DNA of 64,000 bases from Imhoffiella purpurea (GCF_000585215.1 NZ_AONC01000052.1:44448-108447), one strand, 5' to 3'; shown: positions 50,957-60,190, counted from the stretch's first letter. Notes: generated from the letters alone by a model not told the origin. Made by a program: numbers and translations.

Positions 50957-51675
50957 GTCGATGTCGCGACCTCCGCCGTCGCTTCGAGCAGATAAGCGTG
51001 GCGCAGCGGGTTCAGCGCCTCGTCCAGCTCGTACAGGAGTGGGATGCCGGTCGGGATGTTCAGCTCCTGGATCTCCTCGTCGCCGATCCCTTCGAGCAGC
51101 TTCACCAGACCGCGCAGGCTGTTGCCGTGGGCGGCGATCAGCAGTCTGCGGCCCGCCCGGATCTCGGGTGCGATGCATTCCTCCCAGCACTCCGAGACCC
51201 GCTCGACCGTGTCTTTCAGCGATTCGGTGAGCGGCAGTCGCTCTCGGGGCAGATCGGCATAGCGCGGGTCGTTGCCGGGATAGTCGGGGCTGGTCTCCTC
51301 GAGCGCCGGTGGCGTGATCGCATAGCCGCGCCGCCAGAGATGCACCTGTTCCTCGCCGTGGCGGGCCGCGGTTTCCCCCTTGTCGAGCCCTTGCAGCGCG
51401 CCATAGTGGCGCTCGTTCAGACGCCAGTCGCGCACGACCGGAATCCACATGAGGTCCATCTCGTCGAGCGCGATCCAGAGGGTGCGGATGGCCCGCTTGA
51501 GGAGCGAGGTATAGGCGCGATCGAAGACGAAGCCCTTCTCGTTGAGGGTCCGCCCGGCGGATCGGGCCTCCTGGATACCTCCTGCGGCCAGGTCCACGTC
51601 ATGCCAGCCCGTGAATCGGTTCTGGAGATTCCAGTCGCTGAGACCGTGTCGCAGAAGCACCAGTTGGTGGGGCAT
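50953..51675 (-). CDS. gpmA: 2,3-bisphosphoglycerate-dependent phosphoglycerate mutase
   Basis: This 240-residue enzyme interconverts 3- and 2-phosphoglycerate. The phosphohistidine motif [10 protein letters not shown] is at residues 7-16 (His10), with [13 protein letters not shown] (~88-100), [10 protein letters not shown] and the second catalytic His in [16 protein letters not shown] (~181-196). AGAGGAG lies ten bases before ATG 51675. It is the first gene of a four-gene overlapping operon with amidoligase, amidotransferase-like hydrolase and YqaA. That is an unexpected setting for a glycolytic enzyme and may indicate recruitment as a phosphatase or a second isozyme. Confidence 0.9.
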   Translation of the reverse strand: MPHQLVLLRHGLSDWNLQNRFTGWHDVDLAAGGIQEARSAGRTLNEKGFVFDRAYTSLLKRAIRTLWIALDEMDLMWIPVVRDWRLNERHYGALQGLDKGETAARHGEEQVHLWRRGYAITPPALEETSPDYPGNDPRYADLPRERLPLTESLKDTVERVSECWEECIAPEIRAGRRLLIAAHGNSLRGLVKLLEGIGDEEIQELNIPTGIPLLYELDEALNPLRHAYLLEATAEVATST

Positions 51676-51973
51676 GGGATTAAGTCTCCTCTGGTCTCGA
51701 ATGCGGGTTTCGGATACATGAGTCCGAGGTTCTGTGGGTGTAAGCAAAGCAAATATCGGACCAGTAAAATAGGCGCGTCGCCCCTCTGACATGCGCAGGC
51801 GAGCCAGAAGGCGCGGTTGATTTCACCGGACGGCGGCTGTTTTGCCCCGCCGCGTCTGCGATTCGGATGGACCAGGATCCTGTTCAGGCTGCTCGGGACG
51901 CGGGGAACGCAACAGTCGGCACCAGCCTTGCTAGGGGCCTTGCATCGATTCATGACTTTGGGGAAACCAGTCG

Positions 51974-52972
51974 ATGACAGATGCTGCCCTTCTGACGAGC
52001 GACCGCGGGCGAGACGCCCAGCATCCACGCGAGATCCCCGTTCGGGGATGGTGGGACGTGAGTCTTCGCACCTTCCGCCAGATCAGCGACCAGAATGTCT
52101 CGATGATCGCCGCCAGCATCGCCTTCTACGGCTTGCTGGCCCTGTTTCCCGCGATCGCGGCGACGATCGCCATCGGCGGCTCGGTGATCGATCCGCAACG
52201 GCTCGAAAGTCAGATGGCCTCGATCGGCGATCTGCTGCCCCCGGAGGCGGCCTCCATCATCCTCGGCCAGGCGGAGCAGGTGGCCGCCCAGGCCGGCCGC
52301 GGTCTGGCCTTCGCCGCGACCATCGGTCTGCTGATCACGCTCTACAGCGCCTCGCGGGGCATGAAGTCCCTGATCCAGGGACTGAACGTCGTCTACGGCG
52401 AGAAGGAGGGCCGGGGTTTCATCTGGCTCAATCTGCTGGCCTTCCTGATGACGCTCGGTCTGATCGTCGGCATGGTGCTGGCGTTGAGCCTGATCGCCGT
52501 CGTGCCCGCCGTGATCGCCGCCCTGGGGCTCGGCGGACTGCTGGACTGGGCGGTATCCCTGGCGCGCTGGCCGATCCTGTTCGGCGCCGCCATGCTGGGG
52601 CTCGGGATCATCTACCGCTACGGACCGAGCCGCCGCTCGGCGCGCTGGCAGTGGGTCACCTGGGGATCGGTGCTCGGGACCCTCCTCTGGGTCGTCGGCT
52701 CCATCGCCTTCTCGGCCTACGTGCAGAATTTCGGCAGCTACAACGAGACCTACGGCTCGCTCGGGGCGGTCGTCATCCTGCTGCTGTGGTTCTGGCTGTC
52801 GGCCTTCATCGTGCTGCTGGGCGGGGCGCTGAACGCCGAGCTGGAGCATCAGACGGGTCGGGACTCCACGCTTGGAGAGCCTCGACCCATGGGCCGGCGG
52901 GGCGCTCACGTGGCCGATACCCTGGGCGAGACGGCCGGGGATACAGGGGATGACGCGGACAAGGCCGCCTAG
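51974..52972 (+). CDS. YihY/BrkB-family inner-membrane protein
   Basis: This 332-residue membrane protein begins with a conserved amphipathic segment (GWWDVSLRTFRQISDQNVSMIAASIAFYGLLALFP). About six transmembrane helices, including LLITLYSASRGMKSLIQGLNVVYGEKEGRG and the FSAYVQNFGSYNETYGSLGAVVILLLWFWLSAFIVLLGGALNAELEHQ signature, make the YihY family certain. Its role (once annotated as ribonuclease BN) is unresolved. The C-terminal 40 residues are polar and acidic. The GH15 gene begins 47 bases later on the same strand. Confidence 0.92.
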   Translation: MTDAALLTSDRGRDAQHPREIPVRGWWDVSLRTFRQISDQNVSMIAASIAFYGLLALFPAIAATIAIGGSVIDPQRLESQMASIGDLLPPEAASIILGQAEQVAAQAGRGLAFAATIGLLITLYSASRGMKSLIQGLNVVYGEKEGRGFIWLNLLAFLMTLGLIVGMVLALSLIAVVPAVIAALGLGGLLDWAVSLARWPILFGAAMLGLGIIYRYGPSRRSARWQWVTWGSVLGTLLWVVGSIAFSAYVQNFGSYNETYGSLGAVVILLLWFWLSAFIVLLGGALNAELEHQTGRDSTLGEPRPMGRRGAHVADTLGETAGDTGDDADKAA

Positions 52973-53019
52973 CCGGACCCGCGTCCGAATCCCGTGATCG
53001 AGACGCACGGAGGGTCCGC

Positions 53020-54834
53020 ATGGCGCTGCCCATCGAAGACTATGCCCTGATCGGCAATACCCGCTCGGCCGCACTGGTGGGCCGGGATGGGTCCATCGAC
53101 TGGCTCTGTCTGCCGCGCTTCGATTCGCCGGCCTGCTTCTGCGGTCTGCTCGGCGATTCCGACCATGGACGCTGGCTGGTCGCCCCGCGCGGGGAGATCC
53201 GCCGGTCGACGCGCCGCTATCGCGACGGAACCCTGGTGCTGGACACCGAGATCGAGACCGACGGCGGACGGGTGCGGATCACCGACTGCATGCCGCATTG
53301 GGAGGGGCGCTCGGATCTGGTGCGGGTGGTCCAGGGGCTGGAGGGCGCGGTGAGAATGCGCATGGAACTGAGCATCCGCTTCGACTACGGCGCTGTCGTG
53401 CCCTGGGTGCAATCCACCGACGGCGGCATCATCGCGACCGCCGGACCCGATTCCCTGGAGCTGAGGACGCAGGTCCCGCTGAAGGGGGAGGACTACCAGA
53501 CTTTGTGCGATTTCGAGGTCGCGGAAGGCCAGTTCGCCTCCTTCGTGCTGACGCATTTCCCATCGGAGCAGTGTCCGCCGCTACCGATCGATCCGCTGGC
53601 CGCCTGCGAGGCGACCCAGGGCTGGTGGCGGGAGTGGAGCCGGCGGTCGACCTACCGGGGCGACTACGCGGAGGCCGTCGAGCGTTCGCTGCTGACCCTC
53701 AAGGCACTGACCTATTCCCCGACCGGGGGCATCGTCGCCGCGCCGACCATGGGCCTGCCCGAGAGCTGGGACGGGGGGCGGAGCTTCGACTTCCGCTACT
53801 GCTGGCTGCGCGACGCGACCTTCACCCTCTACGCCTTTCTGATCTCCGGCTATGTGGACGAGGCCTGCCAATGGCGCGAATGGCTGCTGCGGGTGGCCGC
53901 CGGCCGCCCCCAGGATCTGCAGATCCTCTACGGCCTGGCCGGCGAGCGCCGGCTCAGCGAGGGCGCCCTGGACTGGCTGCCCGGGTATCAGGGGATCGGG
54001 CCCGTGCTGATCGGCAACGCCGCCCACTCCCAGCACCAGCTCGATGTCTATGGCGAGATCTTCGACGCCTTGCACCTGACGCGCCGGGCCGAGGTCGAGC
54101 CCGCGGAGGAGGTCTGGGAGCTGCAGCGGACGCTGCTCGAATTCCTCGAATCCAAGTGGCCGGAGCCGGACGACGGCATCTGGGAGATGCGCGGTCCCCG
54201 CCGCCAGTTCACGCACTCCAAGGTCATGGCCTGGGTTGCCTTCGACCGTGCAGTCAAGGCCGTGGAGCGCTTCGGGCGCTCCGGACCGGTCGAGCGCTGG
54301 GCCGCAATCCGCGACCGCATCCATGCCGAGGTCTGCGAACGCGGCGTCGATCCCGAGCGCGGCAACTTCGTGCAGGAATACGGCGGCAAGGCCTTGGACG
54401 CGAGCCTCCTGTTGGTGCCCCTGGTCGGCTTCCTGCCGCCCGGCGACGCTCGGGTCAGGGCCACGCTCGAGGCCGTCGAGCGCGAGCTGACCCGGGACGG
54501 TCTGGTCCTGCGCTATTCGCAGGACGCGGTCGACGACGGCCTGAACCAGGAGGGGACCTTCCTGCCCTGTTCCTTCTGGCTGGTCGACAATCTGGCGATG
54601 GCCGGGCGCGAGCAGGAGGCCCGTCGGCTGTTCGAGCGGCTGCTCGATCTGCGCAACGACGTGGGTCTCCTGTCCGAGGAGTACGACCCGGAACGGGGGC
54701 GGATGATGGGCAACTTCCCACTGGCGTTCACGCATGTGGCTCTGATCAACAGCGCCCGCAACCTGACGCGGCGTGCCGGCGGGCCGGGCGAGCACCGGGC
54801 GGGGGATGACGGACGGTGCGGCTGTCCGGAGTGA
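53020..54834 (+). CDS. Glycoside hydrolase family 15 (glucoamylase/trehalase-like)
   Basis: This 604-residue protein starts at ATG 53020 (GGAGGG six bases upstream). The N-terminal beta-sandwich (IEDYALIGNTRSAALVGRDGSIDWLCLPRFDSPACF) is the standard GH15 start. The (alpha/alpha)6 barrel (~215-590) carries FDFRYCWLRDATFT, the acid in DDGIWEMRGPRRQFTHSKVMAW, and the base region GLLSEEYDPERGRMMGNFPLAFTHVALIN. No signal peptide, so a cytoplasmic glucoamylase, trehalase or isomalto-hydrolase is likely. The substrate is not resolvable by eye. Confidence 0.93.
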   Translation: MALPIEDYALIGNTRSAALVGRDGSIDWLCLPRFDSPACFCGLLGDSDHGRWLVAPRGEIRRSTRRYRDGTLVLDTEIETDGGRVRITDCMPHWEGRSDLVRVVQGLEGAVRMRMELSIRFDYGAVVPWVQSTDGGIIATAGPDSLELRTQVPLKGEDYQTLCDFEVAEGQFASFVLTHFPSEQCPPLPIDPLAACEATQGWWREWSRRSTYRGDYAEAVERSLLTLKALTYSPTGGIVAAPTMGLPESWDGGRSFDFRYCWLRDATFTLYAFLISGYVDEACQWREWLLRVAAGRPQDLQILYGLAGERRLSEGALDWLPGYQGIGPVLIGNAAHSQHQLDVYGEIFDALHLTRRAEVEPAEEVWELQRTLLEFLESKWPEPDDGIWEMRGPRRQFTHSKVMAWVAFDRAVKAVERFGRSGPVERWAAIRDRIHAEVCERGVDPERGNFVQEYGGKALDASLLLVPLVGFLPPGDARVRATLEAVERELTRDGLVLRYSQDAVDDGLNQEGTFLPCSFWLVDNLAMAGREQEARRLFERLLDLRNDVGLLSEEYDPERGRMMGNFPLAFTHVALINSARNLTRRAGGPGEHRAGDDGRCGCPE

Positions 54835-54891
54835 TCTCGGCAGGGTATCGGAAGTGGGCATTGGTTTCCGTGCCCGATGCCTTTTCAGTGT

Positions 54892-55260
54892 TCAAAGCGG
54901 CAGTATGCGCACACGGCTACGTCTGGGGTCGATCAGCAGCAATGCACCGGCTTCCAGGTCGGCCTGGAAGCGCCGAAGCGACGCGATCAAGGTTTCGGCG
55001 ATCTGCTCGGGAAGTACCTTCGGACCCCGGAGTTGTACCAGGCTCGGTCCGCGGGCATGCGTCAGCGCGAGCATGGTCGAGAAATCCAGGTCATGGCTGA
55101 AGACGGCGTGACCGTTGGCGGCCGCCCAGTCCATGATTTCTCGATCGGGCGCGGAAGGGTCTCCGATCTGAGTCCAGTGGAGGGTTTCGAATCCTGCTCC
55201 GGTCAGGACGGGGACCCATTCCGGCGAGAGATTGACATCGATGACCAGGCGCAGGGTCAT
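54892..55260 (-). CDS. DUF5615 PIN-like toxin
   Basis: This 122-residue protein resembles the Mut7-C/PIN-like DUF5615 family: LVIDVNLSPEWVPVL at the N-terminus, DREIMDWAAANGHAVFSHDLDFSTML in the middle, and a variable C-terminus. Such genes are the toxin half of DUF433-DUF5615 modules. The start ATG 55260 overlaps the upstream stop (ATGA). Confidence 0.87.
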   Translation of the reverse strand: MTLRLVIDVNLSPEWVPVLTGAGFETLHWTQIGDPSAPDREIMDWAAANGHAVFSHDLDFSTMLALTHARGPSLVQLRGPKVLPEQIAETLIASLRRFQADLEAGALLLIDPRRSRVRILPL

Positions 55261-55484
55261 GCCGCAGTGAGCGTCTCTTCGCGTTCCTCCAAACGCCAAG
55301 CGGCATAGGCCAGCGCCGCATCCAAGTCCTCGGGTTCGAGGTAGGGATAGGCGGAAAGGATGCGGTCTCTGCCGACGCCTTCGGCCATGAGTCCGAGCAG
55401 CGTTCCAACCGTGACCCTGAGGCCACGGATACAGGGTTTGCCTCCCATCACGGCAGGATTCAAGGTGATTCGGTCGATATCCAT
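55257..55484 (-). CDS. DUF433 antitoxin
   Basis: This 75-residue protein starts at MDIDRITLNPAVMGGKPCIRG and continues with LRVTVGTLLGLMAEG and the YPYLEPEDLDAALAYAAW helix, the defining DUF433 sequence. It is predicted to bind DNA and neutralise the overlapping DUF5615 toxin. Confidence 0.9.
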   Translation of the reverse strand: MDIDRITLNPAVMGGKPCIRGLRVTVGTLLGLMAEGVGRDRILSAYPYLEPEDLDAALAYAAWRLEEREETLTAA

Positions 55485-55672
55485 GGTGGCTCGCGATTGC
55501 CAAGGTCTGAATAGCAGACAGGATAGCAATCGGATTCTTCAATGTCGCCAGACTGATGACGGTTCCGAAGGAATCATTTCCTGGTGCGATCCGGTTGCAG
55601 GCGCGTCTGTGTCAATAGCCCTATCTCTGCAGGGTATAATTCGGCTCCGGTTCCCATCCGGAGACATCTGCC

Positions 55673-56824
55673 ATGCCGGCCTCGCTCATTCCCGCGGATT
55701 CGATCTTCGGCATCACTGCCGTTCTGACGCTCGTCGGCGCCGTCGCCGTCTGGCTGGAGCACAAGGGCATCGGCCGGCGGATATCGTCCGTCGTCATGGG
55801 GATCCTGGGCGGTATGCTCTGCTCCAATCTGGGCATCCTGCCGTTCAGCTCGCCGGTATACGACTTCATCTGGAGTCAGGCGCTGCCCTTCGGTCTGGTC
55901 CTGCTCCTGCTGCACGCCGATCTGCGGCGGATCTTTCGCGAGACCGGGCGTCTGCTGCTGGCCTTCTCGATCGGTGCTGTCGGGACCCTGCTCGGTGCGC
56001 TCGCGACCTATGCGCTCTTCTCCTCGGTGCCGCACGCGGCCGAGCTGAGCGGGACCTTCGCTGCCAGCTACATCGGGGGTTCGATCAACTTCCTCGCGAC
56101 CTCCAAGGCGCTGGGTCTGGACGCCTTTCCGAGCGTGCAGGCGGGTGCCGTGGCGGCCGACAATCTGGTGATGGCGGCCTATTTCGTGCTGCTCTTCTCG
56201 TTGCCCGAGATTCCTCTCCTCCAGCGGATCTATGCCCGCCGGGCCGAGGGACGCGGGCCCGCTCCCAAAGACGTTCCCCAGGCGGTCGAGGAGCCCGAAG
56301 GCGACTTGCGCCCCTTCGACGTTCTGACCACCTTCGCCCTGGCGGCGGCCATCTGTTTCCTGGGCGATTGGTTGGCGGGATTCACCGATTTCGCCGGTGC
56401 CGGCATCCTCTGGACCTCGGCGCTGGCGGTTGCGGTCGCTACATTGGCGAGCCGTCCCATCGCGAGGATTCGTGGTATCCAGCCCTTCGGAATGGGGCTG
56501 ATGCAGGTCTTCTTCGTCGTCATCGGTGTGGCCGCCAGTCTACCGGCCGTAATCGAGATCGGCCCCGTGGTCGTGCTCTTCCTGAGCGTCCTCATCACCG
56601 TCCATCTGGTCTTCCTGCTGATGGGAGGCTGGATCGCGCGGCTCGATCTGCGCGAGATCGCCGTCGCCTCCAACGCCAACTGCGGGGGGCCCACCACGGC
56701 GGCCGCCATGGTGCTCTCCAAGCGCTGGGACGAGATGGTCATTCCCATCATCCTCTGCGGCGCATTCGGCTACGCCATCGCCAACTTCATCGGGATCGAG
56801 CTGGGGGTCTGGCTGCGGGGCTGA
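55673..56824 (+). CDS. DUF819-family membrane protein
   Basis: This 383-residue protein starts at ATG 55673 (GGAGA eight bases upstream). It has about ten hydrophobic helices, and the family signatures SYIGGSINFLATSKALG (~125-141) and ASNANCGGPTTAAAMVLSKRW (~335-355) occur at equivalent positions in the two halves. DUF819 (YjcL-like) proteins look like secondary transporters of the same broad type as sodium/glutamate or CPA-like carriers. The substrate is unknown. A soluble loop (~185-220) separates the halves. Confidence 0.9.
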   Translation: MPASLIPADSIFGITAVLTLVGAVAVWLEHKGIGRRISSVVMGILGGMLCSNLGILPFSSPVYDFIWSQALPFGLVLLLLHADLRRIFRETGRLLLAFSIGAVGTLLGALATYALFSSVPHAAELSGTFAASYIGGSINFLATSKALGLDAFPSVQAGAVAADNLVMAAYFVLLFSLPEIPLLQRIYARRAEGRGPAPKDVPQAVEEPEGDLRPFDVLTTFALAAAICFLGDWLAGFTDFAGAGILWTSALAVAVATLASRPIARIRGIQPFGMGLMQVFFVVIGVAASLPAVIEIGPVVVLFLSVLITVHLVFLLMGGWIARLDLREIAVASNANCGGPTTAAAMVLSKRWDEMVIPIILCGAFGYAIANFIGIELGVWLRG

Positions 56825-56882
56825 TGGGGCTGGTCTCTGACGGATGACCTTGGATCAGGCGATTTGCCGGGTAACGCCGACC

Positions 56883-56954
56883 TGTAGGGTGCGGTGAGGA
56901 ACGAACCGCACCGATCGCGAACGATGCGATTCGCGACGCTTATCGCATCCTACA
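56883..56954. repeat. MITE/REP-like element with terminal and internal inverted repeats
   Basis: This 72-base unit begins TGTAGGGTGCG and ends CGCATCCTACA (imperfect terminal inverted repeat). Inside, GTGCGGT pairs with ACCGCAC around GAGGAACGA, and GATCGCGAAC/GATTCGCGAC forms a second symmetric part. Similar GTAGGGTGCG-type units are dispersed repeats in many gammaproteobacteria. Only one copy was noticed in this window. Confidence 0.7.
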
Positions 56955-56969
56955 GCGGGTCGATGCTTT

Positions 56970-57677
56970 TCAGTCCTCGGCGGCTGGGAGCAGGGTGTCG
57001 TTCAAGGCGTCGAGCTGCTGGTAGGCACGTCGGATCCAGACCTTGACCCGCTGGCGGTCCATGAGTCCGAGTCCGGATTCCTTGTTGTTCACCGCGGCCC
57101 AGAGGCTGGTGCCGCCGTGATCGATCTTGCGCATCGAGCTGGCGTTCAGCTCGGGCAGATCCATGTGTTTAGCGCCCATCTCGTCGGCCTTGGTGCGGGC
57201 ATCGGAGGCATCGTAGGCGGAGAAGTTCCTGCCGCGCCCGTGGTTGCGGACGACGACGTAGTCGGCGCCGTCTCCGTAGCGGTCGAACAGGTTTTCGAGC
57301 AGGACGATGCTGTCGGCACCATCATCGATCACATGCCAGAAGACGACCGGAATGCCTTCCTCGCTGGCCAGACCCATGATGTCGGCCTGATCGATCCAGC
57401 GATGCAGCGGCGACGCGGTCTGGGCGGCCAGATCGACCAGGACGTTGCGCTCGGTCTCGAGCGCGGATTCCATCAGGAGGTCCGTGCTCTCGACCTCGTC
57501 CAGCGCGATTTGGGTGCTGAACTCGGCGTAGAAGCGCAGCAGCGCGCCGTGAGAGCGGTCGGTATCGAAGGCGGCGAAAGGCATCTCCCTGTCGATGTGA
57601 TACTGCGCCAGGAGCCGCGCGAGCACCGATTTGCCGACGCCGCCCTTCTCTCCGCCGATGAAATGGATCTTGCTCAT
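56970..57677 (-). CDS. ParA/MinD-type P-loop ATPase
   Basis: This 235-residue protein has a deviant Walker A GGEKGGVGKS near the N-terminus and switch regions FDTDRSHGALL and VLVDLAAQT. The remainder (IPVVFWHVIDDGADSIVLLENLF, DYVVVRNHGRG) differs from chromosome-partitioning ParA and resembles mobilisation-protein or CobQ/ParA-like ATPases. No ParB-like partner or centromere repeat is adjacent. Only a weak purine stretch precedes ATG 57677. Its role, whether positioning, mobilisation or regulation, is undecided. Confidence 0.8.
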   Translation of the reverse strand: MSKIHFIGGEKGGVGKSVLARLLAQYHIDREMPFAAFDTDRSHGALLRFYAEFSTQIALDEVESTDLLMESALETERNVLVDLAAQTASPLHRWIDQADIMGLASEEGIPVVFWHVIDDGADSIVLLENLFDRYGDGADYVVVRNHGRGRNFSAYDASDARTKADEMGAKHMDLPELNASSMRKIDHGGTSLWAAVNNKESGLGLMDRQRVKVWIRRAYQQLDALNDTLLPAAED

Positions 57678-57842
57678 CTTGTCGTCTCTGTATGGTTTTG
57701 AGGCGCGGACCGGGATCCGCGAGGCGCGAATAGTAGCGGCTTCGGCCCTCCCGGTCATCGCAGCGATGTTGCGGTCGGATCGGGGAGGGTTCTATCCGAT
57801 GAGGGGGACGGTGCCGAGGCTGGATGCCTCGACGCGGAGGGG

Positions 57843-58334
57843 TCACTTGGACTTGGCTGGCGCCGCTGCGTTCGGCCAGGGCTGGATGGCGACGGCGGAG
57901 ACGCTGTTCTTGGGCGAGCCCTCGATGATGCGGTCGCTGTAGGTCAGATAGACGACGGCGTTGCGCGGAGCGTCGTAGAAGCGCACGACCTGCATGGTCT
58001 TGGTGAGGAGGGAGGTGCGTTTCTTGAACACCTGCTCTCCGTCTTGCTTGCCTGAGCGGATGTCGTCCGTGAGCTGGACCGGGCCGATCTGGACGCATTC
58101 GAGCGAGGCGTCCGAGGTGTCCTCGGCGACGCCGACGGCGCCCGAGACGCCGCCGGTCTTGGCGCGGCTCAGGTAGCAGGCGATGCCGGGCAGGTCTTCG
58201 TCCTGGAAGACCTCGACCACGATCTTGTCGTTGGGTCCCATCAACTTGAACTTGGTCGAGACGCTGCCGATCTCTTCGGCGGCGGACGATCCGGCCAGGC
58301 AGGTCAGGGTCAGTGCGACGAGTGTCTTGCGCAT
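57843..58334 (-). CDS. creA: CreA family periplasmic protein
   Basis: This 163-residue exported protein has a signal peptide (MRKTLVALTLTCLAGSSAAEE). The mature sequence matches E. coli CreA closely: EIGSVSTKF, GPNDKIVVEVFQD, ACYLSRAKTGG, VAEDTSDASLEC, VFKKRTSLLTKTMQVVRFYD, VYLTYSDRIIEGSPKNSVSAV and a final PW. The function of CreA is unknown. GTG 58340 is an alternative start two codons earlier. Confidence 0.94.
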   Translation of the reverse strand: MRKTLVALTLTCLAGSSAAEEIGSVSTKFKLMGPNDKIVVEVFQDEDLPGIACYLSRAKTGGVSGAVGVAEDTSDASLECVQIGPVQLTDDIRSGKQDGEQVFKKRTSLLTKTMQVVRFYDAPRNAVVYLTYSDRIIEGSPKNSVSAVAIQPWPNAAAPAKSK

Positions 58335-58377
58335 ATCCACTAGGTTCTCGTTTCGGTTTGACTCGGGTGTCTTGGAT

Positions 58378-59571
58378 TCAGGTGCCGAATAGACGGTCCG
58401 ATTCGCTGCGGCTGCGGGTCAGGGCGTCTTCCATCGAGACCCCCAGGAACCAGTTGCCGGTCACGGCGAGTCTGGAGCCGGCGAGTGCGGCGTCGAGGCG
58501 TTTCACCAGATCGAAATGACCGCTGCGCAGTGCCGGCAGCCGGTTGTGGATGCGCGACTGGGCGGCGATGCGGTCCGGCGCGACGCCGAGGGCGGTGCAG
58601 GCGCGCTCGACCTGGGCCTCCGGGGAGAGCTGGCCGGGCTTGAAGTGGAAGGCGAAGCCGCGATAGTCGTCCGGCTTGAAGTCGCGCGAGACCGCCGAAT
58701 AGAAGGCGTCCTCGACCGCGATCAGCCCTGCGATCGGCTTGAGCGGCAGGTCCTGGTTGCGGAAGGCCAGGACCAGGGTCTCGATCTCGGACATGCCGAT
58801 GTCCGAGATGGTGTCGCGGGCCGCCTCGAAGCCGTTCGGCATGAGCGCGGTGGCGACGTCGGGCGGCACGGCCAGGGTCAGATGGCGTCCACGCACCTGG
58901 CTGCCGTCCTCGCCGTGCACCAGGAAGCCCTCGGCATCCGACTCGATACGGGCGATGCGCTGTCCGGTGCGGACCTGGATGGCGTCCTGGGCGGCGATGG
59001 CCTCCGGAATGGTCGAGATGCCCTTGGCGAAGGTGAATGCCTTGATGACCTCCTTGCGGCGCGGCTTGCGCCGGAACAGCGCCTCGGCGGGATAGTCGTC
59101 GGCGGGCTGGCAGATCACGGCCTGGAAGGCGTAGCGCAGCAGGTCGCGATAGTTGCGCCGGCCGAGCACGCTGCCGTAGTAGTCGGCGACGCTGCGTCCG
59201 TCCTTGGGGGCGGTGAAGAGACGCGGAATGGAGCGCGCGGCCTCGAAGAAGTGCAGGGCGGACAGGATGGAGCGCCGCTTGCCGCCCTTCCAGAGCTTGT
59301 AGCCGACCTTGAGCTTCTCCTCGACCTGCCCGGTCAGGCCCAGATCGTCGAGGATGGAGAGCATGTTGCCGTAGCTGTTGAAGCAGGTATGGCCGCCGCC
59401 CTCGGTCCAGAAGCCGCCGAGCGCGTCGAAGTGCTGGCTGTTGATGCAGCCGCCGACGCGGTCGCTGGCCTCGAGCACCAGGGTCGAGAGCCCCCGACGC
59501 GCGGAGAAATGGGCGGCGCCGAGCCCGCTGATGCCGGCGCCGATGACGATGTGATCGAAGTCTGTGGTCAT
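58378..59571 (-). CDS. FAD-dependent amine-oxidase/protoporphyrinogen-oxidase-like protein
   Basis: This 397-residue flavoprotein has dinucleotide-binding motif VIGAGISGLGAAHFSARRG (GxGxxG, residues ~11-16) and VLEASDRVGGCINSQ, followed by a substrate domain. The C-terminal FAD motif LAVTGNWFLGVSMEDAL is present. The architecture is that of the amine oxidase/HemY/phytoene-desaturase superfamily, but the exact substrate cannot be assigned. It is transcribed in the same direction as creA and the two genes upstream (10-base gap to the preceding gene), so it may share their transcript. Confidence 0.88.
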   Translation of the reverse strand: MTTDFDHIVIGAGISGLGAAHFSARRGLSTLVLEASDRVGGCINSQHFDALGGFWTEGGGHTCFNSYGNMLSILDDLGLTGQVEEKLKVGYKLWKGGKRRSILSALHFFEAARSIPRLFTAPKDGRSVADYYGSVLGRRNYRDLLRYAFQAVICQPADDYPAEALFRRKPRRKEVIKAFTFAKGISTIPEAIAAQDAIQVRTGQRIARIESDAEGFLVHGEDGSQVRGRHLTLAVPPDVATALMPNGFEAARDTISDIGMSEIETLVLAFRNQDLPLKPIAGLIAVEDAFYSAVSRDFKPDDYRGFAFHFKPGQLSPEAQVERACTALGVAPDRIAAQSRIHNRLPALRSGHFDLVKRLDAALAGSRLAVTGNWFLGVSMEDALTRSRSESDRLFGT

Positions 59572-59581
59572 GGGAACTGCT

Positions 59582-60148
59582 TTAGTCGCCGCTGTCTTTG
59601 GTGTCCGGTTCGGGCTCGATCTCGGTCAGCGAGAGATGGCTCGTGTCCGGCGTTCGGGTGGCCGATGGAGACGTCTCGCAGTCTTCGAGGGTCCAGTCCG
59701 AGCCCGTGACGAGGCTGAGATGACTGAGGTCGAGGTCCGGCATCTTAACCGCGGGTGGTTCTTCGAGGAAGCCGTCCTCCGTGAGCGGGGCCAGCGAGAG
59801 CGGATCCTCCGCCGGGGGTGACGTGTCCTTCTCCGGTGCCTGGTCGTCAGGGCTCGGGGCGGGGACGGATTCGGCCGTATCGGCGGGCGGTGGGCCGGCC
59901 GAACCGTCCCCGTCGTGGAGTGGGATCAATCGCACGACGGCCCCGAGTTGGCTGAAGACCTTTTCGAACTGGGCCGCGGTCGACGCATCGACATCGCGCT
60001 TGATGAAGACCGGTTTGCCGCTGAAGAGACGCGCGATGCCCGCCTCGTCGAGCTTGAAGAGCGATTGCAGGCGCTGGCGGGCCAGTGCCGGGTCCGCATC
60101 GGCGGTCGTGCTGCCGTCGAAGGCGATGTCGAAGCGTTGTTCTGCCAT
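59582..60148 (-). CDS. Hypothetical protein with short globular N-terminus and acidic tail
   Basis: This is a 188-residue protein. Residues ~1-75 form a small alpha/beta domain (RLQSLFKLDEAGIARLFSGK then PVFIKRDVDASTAAQFEKVFSQLGAVVRLI), a module seen at the N-terminus of various gammaproteobacterial membrane or envelope proteins of unknown role. The rest is Pro/Asp/Glu/Ser-rich and disordered, with two DxSHLSL motifs near 145 and 173 that could be peptide ligands. No signal peptide is present. It precedes the FAD oxidoreductase by 10 bases. Confidence 0.65.
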   Translation of the reverse strand: MAEQRFDIAFDGSTTADADPALARQRLQSLFKLDEAGIARLFSGKPVFIKRDVDASTAAQFEKVFSQLGAVVRLIPLHDGDGSAGPPPADTAESVPAPSPDDQAPEKDTSPPAEDPLSLAPLTEDGFLEEPPAVKMPDLDLSHLSLVTGSDWTLEDCETSPSATRTPDTSHLSLTEIEPEPDTKDSGD

Positions 60149-60190
60149 TGTCTCACTCCAGTCCGGACCGGATGCCGGGGTGGTGGGTGA

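Noticed and set aside
53298..54809. 503-codon +strand frame overlapping the GH15 gene
   Set aside because: Out-of-frame shadow within a gene with full GH15 motifs.
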